From positions 1-17,878 of the forward strand of contig CAYXWM010000050.1 of the NCBI GenBank assembly GCA_964468805.1: a stretch of 17,878 bases of DNA. Reading direction: 5' to 3'. Of the stretch, positions 7,488-14,440 are shown piece after piece (positions within the stretch are counted from its first letter, which is position 1; each line of letters starts with the position of its first letter). This DNA comes from CAYXWM01 sp964468805. Its GTDB lineage: Bacteria; Bacillota; Clostridia; Lachnospirales; WRBF01. The notes under the pieces were generated by a model. The model was not told where the DNA came from. It saw nothing but the letters and a program-made list of their open reading frames with translations, and made no database searches. A program made the translations under genes and the position numbers.

Positions 7488-7520
7488 GTATAAAATTATA
7501 AAAATTTGCCGGCAGCAAAT
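7488..7520 (-). terminator. Weak candidate terminator downstream of perR
   Basis: On the minus strand ATTTGC pairs with GCAAAT (7515-7520 with 7504-7509) around a 5-nt loop, followed by TTTTTATAATTTTA. The stem is short and lies about 150 nt after the perR stop. Confidence 0.3.
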
Positions 7521-7671
7521 AAAATGTTAAAAATATAACAAATATGCACAACGAAAATCTATTTACCGTTACACCATTAGAAAGTTAATTATAACAATAT
7601 AAGGAAAATAGATTTTTGCTATAAGCCACAAATTTTTCTTAAAAGTAGTTCAAACTCGCAAATGAAGCATA

Positions 7672-8103
7672 TCAACCCGATTTTTCCGATACGTTTTGAC
7701 AGGCAGTGCACATTCCATAGAAATAAAGTTGTTCATTAAGAATTAGAAATTCTGTTTGTTTTGCCACTTCGTCTCTTAGAGCCTGAACAGATTCCGGGAC
7801 GGATAAATCAAAGACTTCATGACATTTGACACATATAATATGAGGGTGAGATTCGGTGTTTGCATCATAGCGGAAACTGTCCTCTCCCACATTGAGTTCT
7901 TGAATTAAGCCGGATTTCTTTAGGGTGTCCAATGTTTTGTAAACGGTTGCAAGGCTCATTGAAGGGTGGGACTCCTGCAACTCTTTGTAAATCATTTCTG
8001 CGGAAGGGTGTTTTTTTGTGCTGTAGAGCATTTGAAAAATTGCGAGTCTTTGGGGCGTTACTTTTAAGCTGTGAGACTTTAGTTGTTGAATTAAAAGTTT
8101 CAA
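7672..8103 (-). CDS. perR: Fur-family peroxide-sensing repressor, PerR type
   Basis: This is a winged-helix Fur-family regulator. I prefer the TTG start at 8103, with GGGAG 8 nt upstream, giving 143 residues. An ATG at 8118 and a TTG at 8121 also keep the frame open but lack a ribosome binding site. Numbered from 8121, the recognition helix is SLATVYKTLDTL (56-67). The regulatory metal ligands of PerR have counterparts at H38, D86, H92, H94 and D105, offset by one from Bacillus PerR H37, D85, H91, H93 and D104. The Asp at 86, where iron-sensing Fur has Glu, points to PerR. The structural zinc site is C97, C100, C138 and C141. PerR represses peroxide defence genes until metal-catalysed histidine oxidation. 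A Fur/PerR-like box overlaps its own promoter, suggesting autoregulation. Confidence 0.85.
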   Translation of the reverse strand: MKLLIQQLKSHSLKVTPQRLAIFQMLYSTKKHPSAEMIYKELQESHPSMSLATVYKTLDTLKKSGLIQELNVGEDSFRYDANTESHPHIICVKCHEVFDLSVPESVQALRDEVAKQTEFLILNEQLYFYGMCTACQNVSEKSG

Positions 8104-8129
8104 AGCAATCACTCCCATCAATAATTATT

Positions 8130-8144
8130 AGATAATTATTATTA
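8130..8144. promoter_or_regulatory. Fur/PerR-like box at the perR start site
   Basis: AGATAATTATTATTA matches the Fur box TGATAATNATTATCA at 12 of 14 defined positions and the PerR box TTATAATNATTATAA at 11 of 14. It covers the predicted start of the perR promoter. An 18-bp perfect A/T palindrome (8137-8154) overlaps it. The region is so A/T-rich that chance matches are easy. Confidence 0.5.
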
Positions 8145-8145
8145 T

Positions 8146-8174
8146 ATAATAATATGTTTGAAGCTTCAGGTCAA
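8146..8174 (-). promoter_or_regulatory. perR promoter
   Basis: On the minus strand TTGACC (8169-8174), a 17-nt spacer and TATTAT (8146-8151) form a good sigma-A promoter. The start would be near 8139, inside the Fur/PerR-like box. Confidence 0.6.
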
Positions 8175-8892
8175 TAAGAAAATTGTGAAAATTATATTTT
8201 TTTATAAAGTTATTGTTAAAATTTACTTTAAAAATTCAAAACTGTTAACCTTTACTTATATTTTAACACAAAAGCACTTATAATAGGGTTAGTATTTGCA
8301 TGATATGTTTCCCGTAGAATGTACAGAAAAAAAGTTATGTTCATGGGCGTCAGCATTATATCTGTTTAAAAAGAGGGTTATTCACATAACGTTTTTATGC
8401 ATTTTTTCAATAATTTAAATTTAAATATAATAAATAAAATGTTCAAAAATCCCGATAATGAATATTATGAATAGTACTAAAAATATAGACATTATGCGGT
8501 CTTTCCAATAAGTAAAAATGTTGTTAAATATAAATAATGTATTATTCTTTAAATATGAAAAGGATAATTTTTGCTTGTTATATTTGGAAGTCTGTGCTAA
8601 TATGTATCTTAGTTATTGCGTAAACACTGTTTTTTAATATAACTATATTATTCATATAAATTCTTCCCTTTTACTTACCGGTTTTTGGCTTCGCTTTTTC
8701 GGGGATAATATTAAGGCGTGCCTTGGAATTGGGTACTCCTTGATTCGGATTTTAAAATTCACCGGTTGTTTGGGGCTAAAAACCCGTTAAACAGTCTTGT
8801 ATGATCTGTAGCCATAATAAATTCTGAGATTCAAAGTTCCGTGACTGTGTATGTCGGAAACTTTAGTTTGAATTATAAGGTGGTATTTGTTT
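8175..8892. other. Long non-coding region upstream of the cheX-like gene
   Basis: About 700 nt of A+T-rich DNA lie between divergent genes. I see no reading frame with a credible ribosome binding site and no recognisable riboswitch. The right end (8829-8873), just before the cheX-like ribosome binding site, can fold into a hairpin: ATTCAAA with TTTGAAT (7 bp) outside and GTTCCG with CGG-A-AAC inside, with a small bulge. No clear sigma-A or sigma-28 promoter was found. Confidence 0.5.
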
Positions 8893-9363
8893 ATGAAAGC
8901 TGAAAACATTAATCCCTTTGTTGTCGGTGCACAAAAGATTCTAACCTCCGTATGCAATTCCGGTACAAGTCTCGGTAAACTTTATTTAAAACCACCGACG
9001 AATATTAACAATACCGTTGCGGTAGCGGTTGGAATAATCGGCGATTTAAAGGGCCATGTTGTTATAACAATGCAAAACGATACAGCCTGCTATGTAGCTT
9101 CAAAAATGATGTTTGGCATGGAAGTTACAACTTTGGACGCCATGTCTCAATCAGCCATTTCCGAGTTGGGAAACATGATTTCCGGCAACGCCGCCACTAT
9201 TTTCTCGGTCAGCGGAAAAACCGTAGACATTACTCCGCCGGTCTGTACCCTAAACGCTACTCCTGCCGATGTTTCATTTATACCGGCAGACGAAAAATTT
9301 ATATGTATCCCCATAATCTTTGAGAACGGATTGATATTGGAAATGAACGTGTCAGTAAAATGA
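8893..9363 (+). CDS. CheX/CheC-family chemotaxis phosphatase-like protein
   Basis: This 156-residue protein starts at ATG 8893, with AAGGTGG (8877-8883) upstream; a TTG two codons earlier is less likely. The helix SAISELGNMISGNAATIF (87-104) carries the CheC/CheX/FliY signature [DS]-x3-E-x2-N as S87, E91 and N94, with the downstream Pro at 115-116. Members dephosphorylate CheY-P. CheX has one such helix in a CheX-type fold, and length and sequence fit CheX. No flagellar or chemotaxis genes are nearby, so it could act on another response-regulator receiver domain. The last codon overlaps trmL by 4 nt (ATGA), indicating coupling. The fold is fairly sure; the partner is unknown. Confidence 0.75.
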   Translation: MKAENINPFVVGAQKILTSVCNSGTSLGKLYLKPPTNINNTVAVAVGIIGDLKGHVVITMQNDTACYVASKMMFGMEVTTLDAMSQSAISELGNMISGNAATIFSVSGKTVDITPPVCTLNATPADVSFIPADEKFICIPIIFENGLILEMNVSVK

Positions 9364-9818
9364 ATATAGTATTACATGAACCCGAGATTCCGCAAAATAC
9401 AGGCAACATAGGAAGAACTTGCGTATCAACAGACACAAAACTGCATTTAATCAGACCCTTGGGCTTTGATATAGGTGAAAAGACTATAAAACGTGCAGGG
9501 CTGGATTATTGGCATAACCTTAATCTAACGGTTTATGACGATTTTGAAGATTTTTGTAAAAAAAATCCAAACATATTTATTTTCCCGGCTACCACAAAAG
9601 CCAAAAAGTTATATACGGAAGTAAATTATCCGTCGGATGCCTTTATTATGTTTGGAAAAGAATCTGCCGGATTGCCGGCTTATATCAGAGATCAATATTC
9701 GGATAACTGTATACGCATTCCTATGACGAAAGACAACCGCTCCTTGAACTTGGCCAATTCTGTGGCTATTGTTTTATACGAAGCATTAAGGCAAAATAAT
9801 TTTCCTACATTAAATTGA
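9360..9818 (+). CDS. trmL: tRNA (cytidine/uridine-34 2'-O)-methyltransferase
   Basis: This SPOUT-fold, SAM-dependent enzyme methylates the ribose of nucleotide 34 in the anticodon of leucine tRNAs. The protein has 152 residues, the full length for TrmL (formerly YibK/CspR). All three family motifs are present: PEIPQNTGNIGR (8-19), FGKESAGLP (98-106) and IPMTKDNRSLNLANSVAIVLYE (120-141), the last forming the trefoil knot that binds SAM. Its ATG overlaps the stop of the CheX-like gene, and no independent strong ribosome binding site is seen, so translation is probably coupled. About 220 nt of A+T-rich DNA without an obvious terminator follow. Confidence 0.95.
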   Translation: MNIVLHEPEIPQNTGNIGRTCVSTDTKLHLIRPLGFDIGEKTIKRAGLDYWHNLNLTVYDDFEDFCKKNPNIFIFPATTKAKKLYTEVNYPSDAFIMFGKESAGLPAYIRDQYSDNCIRIPMTKDNRSLNLANSVAIVLYEALRQNNFPTLN

Positions 9819-10041
9819 ATGTGAAAAATATCAAATAATATATAAATAAAAAATAAGCGAATTTTTTACCAAAAAAACTGCCGGTAATTCCTATTATAAA
9901 ATTTCATATGCGGGCTATAATACTATTTGTAACACCAATAAATCAACTGAATTATCAGATGATTCGCCGCCTAAACGGTGGTAAAATAAAAAAATATTAT
10001 GGCTTGAATATATCAATGTTTATAATAGGAGGTTGTTTTAA

Positions 10042-10305
10042 ATGTCTAACAATAACAACAATAACACTAATCAAAAAGCAGTACCCGAGGCTCGTGAAGC
10101 TCTCAACCAATTCAAATTTGAGGTTGCCAACGAAATCGGCGTACCTTTGAAACAAGGTTACAACGGTGACCTTACTTCCGCTCAAAACGGTTACGTAGGC
10201 GGATATATGGTTAAAAAAATGATCGAGGCCCAAGAACGTCAAATGGCTAACGGAAATTATCCTTCCGGTAACATGAACAACGCTTCTCAAGGCCAAAACC
10301 AATAA
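10042..10305 (+). CDS. Small acid-soluble spore protein, alpha/beta type
   Basis: This 87-residue protein coats and protects DNA in the dormant spore. AGGAGG (10027-10032) lies 9 nt upstream of the ATG. The conserved alpha/beta SASP core is clear: an Ala-Leu-Asn-Gln-Phe-Lys helix, then FEVANEIGVPL containing the likely germination-protease (GPR) cleavage region, then GYNGDLTSAQNGYVGGYMVKKMIE. The N-terminus is Asn-rich (NNNNNN) and the C-terminal tail is Asn/Gln/Gly-rich. It would be made in the forespore under sigma-G, but I could not identify a convincing sigma-G promoter. It is direct evidence that the host forms endospores. Confidence 0.96.
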   Translation: MSNNNNNNTNQKAVPEAREALNQFKFEVANEIGVPLKQGYNGDLTSAQNGYVGGYMVKKMIEAQERQMANGNYPSGNMNNASQGQNQ

Positions 10306-10507
10306 GACAAAATATATTAGCGGATTTCAGCGAATATATTAACGCATACGAAAATATGAGGTGTTATGCCCATATATAGACTAAGCGAAAAAAAATTGAA
10401 TATTGTAAGAACAAAATAATCGAATGTACGATTATTATATCATTATTTTATACAAAATAAAATAAAAACAGAGGCTATTACCGAATTTTTATAATTCGAT
10501 TGCTTAA

Positions 10508-10582
10508 CAAGGGGTGAATAACCCCTTGACCTATCTAAGAAATGGCGGCATGACGCTATTTTTTAGATAGGTCTTTTATTTT
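10508..10582 (+). ncRNA. Candidate small RNA: two abutting hairpins with U-tract
   Basis: The first hairpin is CAAGGGGT-GAATA-ACCCCTTG, an 8-bp perfect stem with a 5-nt loop. The second begins at its last base and has a 20-bp uninterrupted stem (two G-U pairs) with the hexaloop GCATGA, followed by TTTTATTTTT. The compact design suggests the 3' part of a small RNA, or a structured 3' end of the spore protein mRNA. I see no clear promoter for a separate transcript and cannot assign an Rfam family. Confidence 0.35.
10528..10582 (+). terminator. Strong rho-independent terminator
   Basis: The 20-bp stem pairs 10528-10547 with 10554-10573 around a 6-nt loop, and TTTTATTTTT follows. It ends transcription coming from the spore protein gene side, or that of a small RNA, and insulates ruvA. 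Confidence 0.8.
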
Positions 10583-10644
10583 TGCGGGATTTTTAAATTT
10601 CATGAGTATAGCGGATAATAAAGGTTTTGGTAAAACTGAATTAA

Positions 10645-10673
10645 TTGCATTAAAAAATTAATTGGTATATAAT
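10645..10673 (+). promoter_or_regulatory. ruvA promoter
   Basis: TTGCAT (10645-10650), a 17-nt spacer and a perfect TATAAT (10668-10673) form a good sigma-A promoter about 100 nt before the ruvA start. Confidence 0.65.
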
Positions 10674-10775
10674 AAAGGTATACTTATCCAAATAAATGAA
10701 GTGCAATGGAATCATTATAAATATAACTAATCCCGATTTAAGGATAGTTTAAAACTTTGACAAAGGCTGATTAAT

Positions 10776-11375
10776 TTGATTTCCTTTATTACCGGTACGG
10801 TTGAATATATATTTGAAAATTCTGTTATATTGCAAAATAACGGTATAGGTTATTCTATAAACGTAACCCCTGCTACCATAGCCAAATTGCCGGATTACGG
10901 AGCGGAAGTTCGTATATATACAAGGATGGCTGTTAAGGAGGACGGTATTTCTCTTTACGGCTTTTTAAGTGCTGATGAAACTTTTATGTTTGACCTGCTT
11001 TTAACCGTTTCGGGTATAGGTCCCAAGGCGGCGTTGGCTTTGCTGGGTTCGGCTACCCCAAGCCAATTAACCCAAGCAATTATTTCCGGAGACGTTATTA
11101 CTCTCTCCAAAGCACCCGGTATAGGCAAAAAAACCGCCGGCAGATTGGTTTTGGAGTTGAAGGATAAGTTTGCGAAAACTATTGATAAATTACCGGTATA
11201 CGAAGATTTTACTAATCTTGATGCCGAATCCGCACAAAGACAGGAAGCAACAGAGGCCTTAACCGCATTGGGATTCTCTCGTCTTGAAGCCGTTCGTGCC
11301 GTTATGGAAGTTACAGTGGACGGAATGAGCAGCGAACAAATTATCAAAGCCTCAATAAAAAGATTATCACAATAG
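10776..11375 (+). CDS. ruvA: Holliday junction branch migration protein RuvA
   Basis: RuvA tetramers bind four-way DNA junctions and load the RuvB motor for branch migration in recombinational repair. The protein has 199 residues, the usual size. The TTG start at 10776 yields the expected N-terminus MISFITGTVE, with AAAGG (10762-10766) upstream. The OB-fold is followed by two helix-hairpin-helix motifs, VSGIGPKAALALL (78-90) and APGIGKKTAGRLVLEL (113-128). The C-terminal domain III (about 155-199) contacts RuvB. The nuclease gene ruvC, often just upstream, is absent here. A 118-nt gap with a small hairpin (near 11440-11460) separates it from ruvB. Confidence 0.97.
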   Translation: MISFITGTVEYIFENSVILQNNGIGYSINVTPATIAKLPDYGAEVRIYTRMAVKEDGISLYGFLSADETFMFDLLLTVSGIGPKAALALLGSATPSQLTQAIISGDVITLSKAPGIGKKTAGRLVLELKDKFAKTIDKLPVYEDFTNLDAESAQRQEATEALTALGFSRLEAVRAVMEVTVDGMSSEQIIKASIKRLSQ

Positions 11376-11493
11376 ATTTATTCACGTTAAATCGTTTCAA
11401 TAAAATAATTAATGCCGGACACACTCAATATGAAGTCTTTTTGAAGGGAGTTTCCCTCAAGGTCTTTTACTTTTTTCCAAAGATGGTGAATTA

Positions 11494-12480
11494 ATGGAGC
11501 AACGTCTGATAACTACAAGCCTGAAAAAGGAAGATTTCGAATTTGAGCCTAAGCTCAGACCTTGTAGTTTTAATGAATACATAGGTCAAGAACAGGTAAA
11601 AAATAATCTAAAAATATATATAGAAGCCGCCAAACAACGTAAAGAGCCTTTGGATCATGTTTTGCTTTACGGTCCTCCCGGCTTGGGAAAGACTACTCTG
11701 GCTAATATTATTGCCAAGGAAATGGAGGGCGAAATTAAGATAACCTCCGGTCCTGCCATTGAATATGCCAAGGATATGGCGTCTATTTTAAATACTCTCA
11801 GTTGGGGCGATATTTTATTTGTGGATGAAATACACCGCCTTAACAGGGTTGTAGAGGAAATGCTTTATCCTGCCATGGAGGATTTCGCCATGGACATAGT
11901 AATAGGCAAGGGCGGGCCCACAAAAAGCATACGCCTGGATTTGCCCAAGTTTACCTTGGTGGGTGCAACTACCAGAGTAGGCTTGTTAACCGCTCCTTTA
12001 CGAGACAGATTTGGGGTTATTCAACGTCTGGAGCCGTATACCGTAGAAGAATTAAAACAAATTATAACCCGTTCCGCAAAGGTCTTGCAAACGGAAATAA
12101 ACGACGAAGCCGCAGAAGAACTGGCTCGCCGCTCCAGAGGAACTCCTCGTATAGCCAACCGACTGCTAAAACGTATTCGTGATTACGCACAGGTAAAATT
12201 TGAAGGAGTAATTACTCACGAAATAGCAAAACTATCTTTGGATATGTTGGACGTTGATAATTTGGGTTTGGATATGACAGACAGAATCCTAATCAAAACA
12301 ATTATAGAAAAGTTCAACGGCGGACCGGTGGGGTTAACCACCCTTGCCGTATCCATAGGAGAAGAAGCGGAAACCATAGAAGACGTTTACGAGCCATATC
12401 TAATACAACTGGGCTTAATTAAGCGTACTCCCCGAGGACGCATGGTTACGGAACTGTGCATGGAGAAGTTCGGGAAATAA
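11494..12480 (+). CDS. ruvB: Holliday junction branch migration ATPase RuvB
   Basis: This AAA+ hexameric motor drives branch migration together with RuvA. The protein has 328 residues, complete. It shows Walker A GPPGLGKTT (60-68), Walker B LFVDEIHRL (108-116), sensor 1 LVGATTR (155-161), the arginine finger in LRDRFG (169-174) and the sensor 2 segment GTPRIANRLLKRIRDYA (216-232). A C-terminal winged helix binds DNA (FNGGPVGLTTLA through TPRGRMVT). A ribosome binding site of AGATGGTGA type lies just before the ATG. The next gene starts 12 nt after its stop, so the two are very likely co-transcribed. Confidence 0.97.
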   Translation: MEQRLITTSLKKEDFEFEPKLRPCSFNEYIGQEQVKNNLKIYIEAAKQRKEPLDHVLLYGPPGLGKTTLANIIAKEMEGEIKITSGPAIEYAKDMASILNTLSWGDILFVDEIHRLNRVVEEMLYPAMEDFAMDIVIGKGGPTKSIRLDLPKFTLVGATTRVGLLTAPLRDRFGVIQRLEPYTVEELKQIITRSAKVLQTEINDEAAEELARRSRGTPRIANRLLKRIRDYAQVKFEGVITHEIAKLSLDMLDVDNLGLDMTDRILIKTIIEKFNGGPVGLTTLAVSIGEEAETIEDVYEPYLIQLGLIKRTPRGRMVTELCMEKFGK

Positions 12481-12492
12481 GGAGAGCGGGAT

Positions 12493-13305
12493 ATGAAGCA
12501 CGATAATATTCGAATAAAAGCCTCTAACCCATCACTTGAATCTAAAATTAACGTGGAAATAAATCAACCCACGGATACTGTCTATTGGTATATAAAGTTT
12601 AATATAGCATTGGACCCGGAAAGTGTCTCGGAAAAAACCATGAGCGTTACCGATACTATGGGCTATATAATGCGTACTTTTATAACCTACAACGAAAGCA
12701 GGCATATGATAGTAATTTCTCCCTTGGATACCTATGAGCAAAAACGATTTTATGTATTGAACATTTCAAAAAAGGTTCGTTCCGCAAAGGGACAGGAATT
12801 AAAACATGAGATTCATATACTCTTTAAACTTCTCAACGACGAAATTCAAGAGTTCGAAATTTTAAAATCCAACGTAAAACTACCCAAGCCAAAACCTCGT
12901 CCCAAGGATTATGACCAAAAGTATACCCGTTCAAAGGTTTACAGCTATGACGGTAAAAGTCTGGGAACGGTTTCTTCGGATAAATTGCCTTTTGCAGGTA
13001 TTAGAATAAATCCCATATTGGGCGTTTTGGGCATAGGTATACTTATTTGGAGTTTGACCCGGGTACCTCTGTCGTTGGATTTAATGATAACGGCACTGAT
13101 TATTTGCGGCGTGGGTCTTGCACATATAGTCTATCAAATGACCCGGCGAGAGTTTCGTGCCAATATGCTTTATAACAGGGGTGTAATGCAATTTAACTCC
13201 GGCAAATATCAGAAAGCGGATAAATTGTTTAACAAAGCACATGCTTTGGATGTAAATAATGAATTGGCGGAATATGCCGTAAATAAGGTAACTTTTTATA
13301 AATAA
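12493..13305 (+). CDS. Unrecognised protein: Ig-like domain, two membrane helices, TPR
   Basis: I do not recognise this 270-residue protein. GGAG at 12481-12484 is 8 nt before the ATG. Residues 27-113 resemble a bacterial Ig-like domain of the Big_5/SbsA type (KFNIALDPESVSEKTMSV, then VISPLDTYEQKRFYVLNIS). A Pro/Lys-rich linker follows at 127-140. Two hydrophobic segments (about 171-188 and 196-215) likely form a membrane hairpin. The C-terminus (224-262) looks like one TPR-type helical pair (MLYNRGVMQFNSGKYQKADKLFNKAHALD). With no signal peptide and two helices, both ends should face the cytoplasm, odd for an Ig-like domain that is normally extracellular. It follows ruvB by 12 nt and precedes a strong terminator. 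Function unknown. Confidence 0.8.
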   Translation: MKHDNIRIKASNPSLESKINVEINQPTDTVYWYIKFNIALDPESVSEKTMSVTDTMGYIMRTFITYNESRHMIVISPLDTYEQKRFYVLNISKKVRSAKGQELKHEIHILFKLLNDEIQEFEILKSNVKLPKPKPRPKDYDQKYTRSKVYSYDGKSLGTVSSDKLPFAGIRINPILGVLGIGILIWSLTRVPLSLDLMITALIICGVGLAHIVYQMTRREFRANMLYNRGVMQFNSGKYQKADKLFNKAHALDVNNELAEYAVNKVTFYK

Positions 13306-13330
13306 ATCAAAACCGTTTTAAACAAACAAA

Positions 13331-13370
13331 AAGCTTTGGTAAAAGTTTCATACCAAAGCTTCTTTTATTT
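13331..13370 (+). terminator. Bidirectional terminator between the ruvB operon and the bofC-like gene
   Basis: AAGCTTTGGTA (13331-13341) pairs with TACCAAAGCTT (13351-13361), 11 bp around a 9-nt loop. T-rich runs follow on both strands (CTTTTATTT on plus, TTTGTTTG on minus), so it can stop the convergent genes from both sides. Confidence 0.85.
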
Positions 13371-13447
13371 AGCGTATACTATATCTCAGTAAGTGTATAG
13401 ATATATTTGCTACTGTGCATAAGCGTTCATTCACTATAAAACAAATA

Positions 13448-14032
13448 TTAACTCATATAGTCTTCCAAAATCTTATGAAGTTGCTCATCGCCTGTAATTT
13501 CTATGCCTTTTATTAGATTCGCTTGCTCCTCTAGGGTAAGAGAGCTTACGGGTTTATCGGTTATTTCTTTTAAATTTGTGCCGTCTATGCTTTCTTTGTA
13601 AAATACCGCCACAAATCCGTCCTGTATACCCAAGATGTAATGCTGGGTGCTTTTACCGGGCATATTTTTACGCATAACTACTTTGTCATCCCCAAAATCC
13701 ACAACCTCCCAGTCTGTAAACAACTCCGTCAGCATATCTTCAGTCATATCCATAAGGTAATAGGGCGGCTTCTCTTCTTCCGAAACCTCGGTACGTTTAT
13801 CTTCTTCGTAAAGATATTCATAAATCATTTTGGTGTTGGCGCTGATTTTCGGTTGGGTTTGGGGCAGTTTTTCCGGTGCCGAGGTAGGGCTTGCCACGGC
13901 AACTTTATCCGGTTCTGCCGCTTTGACTTCGCTTTCCTCGGGTTTAAACAATACATATCCGGTTAATACTCCAAGCATTATTACCGCTACGCATCCCAAT
14001 ATTAAAAATACATACGTATACTTGTTATTCAT
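13448..14032 (-). CDS. BofC-like sporulation protein
   Basis: This 194-residue protein starts at ATG 14032, chosen because GGAG (14042-14045) lies 9 nt upstream; a TTG at 14041 would abut it. Residues 7-29 form a membrane anchor, followed by a Pro/Ala/Glu-rich linker (30-65). The C-terminal part (about 130-193) has the BofC C-terminal domain pattern: YILGIQDGFVAVFY, LKEITDKPVSSLTLEEQ and GIEITGDEQLHKILEDY. In Bacillus, BofC is a forespore-secreted inhibitor of the SpoIVB protease in the sigma-K checkpoint. Other clostridial members have similar domains with less certain roles. The N-terminal half is not conserved enough for me to assign. It converges on the ruvB operon and diverges from the aro operon. 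Confidence 0.72.
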   Translation of the reverse strand: MNNKYTYVFLILGCVAVIMLGVLTGYVLFKPEESEVKAAEPDKVAVASPTSAPEKLPQTQPKISANTKMIYEYLYEEDKRTEVSEEEKPPYYLMDMTEDMLTELFTDWEVVDFGDDKVVMRKNMPGKSTQHYILGIQDGFVAVFYKESIDGTNLKEITDKPVSSLTLEEQANLIKGIEITGDEQLHKILEDYMS

Positions 14033-14067
14033 TTTATTCAACTCCGTTTCCGCATGAAACTACAGAC

Positions 14068-14096
14068 TTTATACGGTAAGTATTGCCGGAATACAA
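14068..14096 (-). promoter_or_regulatory. Candidate promoter of the bofC-like gene
   Basis: On the minus strand TTGTAT (14091-14096), a 17-nt spacer and TATAAA (14068-14073) fit sigma-A. A forespore sigma-G promoter would be expected for a bofC gene, but I cannot fit one here. Confidence 0.4.
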
Positions 14097-14123
14097 AATA
14101 TTAATACATTTTTAAAATTTTAC

Positions 14124-14152
14124 TTGAAAAGAGTTAATTATTGTGTTAGACT
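14124..14152 (+). promoter_or_regulatory. Candidate promoter of the aromatic amino acid operon
   Basis: TTGAAA (14124-14129), a 17-nt spacer and TAGACT (14147-14152) give a moderate sigma-A promoter. The transcript would run about 160 nt before the leader peptide. That stretch contains a CCGGA/TCCGG hairpin near 14222-14235. A weaker alternative is TTGGGT-17-TTAAAT, ending near 14290. Confidence 0.45.
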
Positions 14153-14317
14153 GTTTTAAACGTAATATTAATTAAGCAACTTTCAGGAAAACTAAGCTTT
14201 TTACATAATTTTTATTCACCCTCCGGAGAATTCCGGTTAAAAGAATAAAACCCGAGAGTCTTTGGGTAACGGTAAATATTTGTTTTAAATATAAATCCAT
14301 CGGTGTTGGTGACAATA

Positions 14318-14440
14318 ATGACAAGCTTATCCTCTATCATAAAAACAGCAAACGCATCCTTTTATTACTACTTTAGCCGCAGCTTTAGCTTCGGCTATTT
14401 TGCGTGGGGTAAAAAATGCGTTAGTTGTGGTGGAGTATAA
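14318..14440 (+). CDS. Aromatic-rich leader peptide of the tyrA-aroBAC operon
   Basis: This 40-residue open frame starts at ATG 14318, with GGTGA (14308-14312) as ribosome binding site. Its middle reads FYYYFSRSFSFGYFAW (residues 15-30): five Phe, four Tyr and one Trp, ten aromatics in sixteen residues. A terminator starts 29 nt after its stop, followed by tyrA, aroB, aroA and aroC. This is the layout of a ribosome-mediated attenuator like those of the enterobacterial pheA and trp operons. When charged aromatic tRNAs are scarce, a ribosome would stall in the aromatic run, whose last codon ends at 14407, and leave 14421 onward free to pair. When they are plentiful it reaches the stop at 14438-14440 and covers that stretch. 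Leader function is inferred from composition and position. The C-terminal CVSCGG carries two cysteines. Confidence 0.82.
   Translation: MTSLSSIIKTANASFYYYFSRSFSFGYFAWGKKCVSCGGV

Larger units (their letters stand above)
6904..7671. other. Long A+T-rich region between perR and leuA
   Basis: This 768-nt stretch holds no convincing gene on either strand. I looked for a leucine T-box (AGGGTGGNACCGCG core) upstream of leuA and did not find one. It contains a candidate leuA promoter, a short GC hairpin near 6971-6989 (TCGCCG/CGGCGG), a 6-bp hairpin with a T-run that may end perR transcription, and a loose inverted repeat near 7551-7618. The leuA leader would be about 330 nt, long enough for regulation I cannot identify. 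Confidence 0.5.
10306..10775. other. Structured intergenic region between the spore protein gene and ruvA
   Basis: This 470-nt gap holds no gene but an unusual run of inverted repeats. They are AATAATCG/CGATTATT (10415-10436), CGAATT/AATTCG (10482-10498), CAAGGGGT/ACCCCTTG (10508-10528) and a 20-bp terminator-like stem (10528-10573). The ruvA promoter lies at the right end (10645-10673). See the separate entries for the hairpins. Confidence 0.6.

Noticed and set aside
8790..8820. A sigma-28-like promoter (TAAA ... GCCATAAT) upstream of the cheX-like gene
   Set aside because: The spacing between the two elements is about 19 nt instead of about 15, and the -10 is imperfect.
9908..10150. An 80-codon plus-strand frame overlapping the spore protein gene
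   Set aside because: It is in a different frame from the well-supported spore protein, lacks a ribosome binding site and has no recognisable features.
11430..11480. A terminator between ruvA and ruvB (TTGAAGGGA/TCCCTCAA followed by T-rich sequence)
   Set aside because: The stem is short with a bulge and a 3-nt loop, and the T-run does not follow directly. ruvA and ruvB are expected to be co-expressed.
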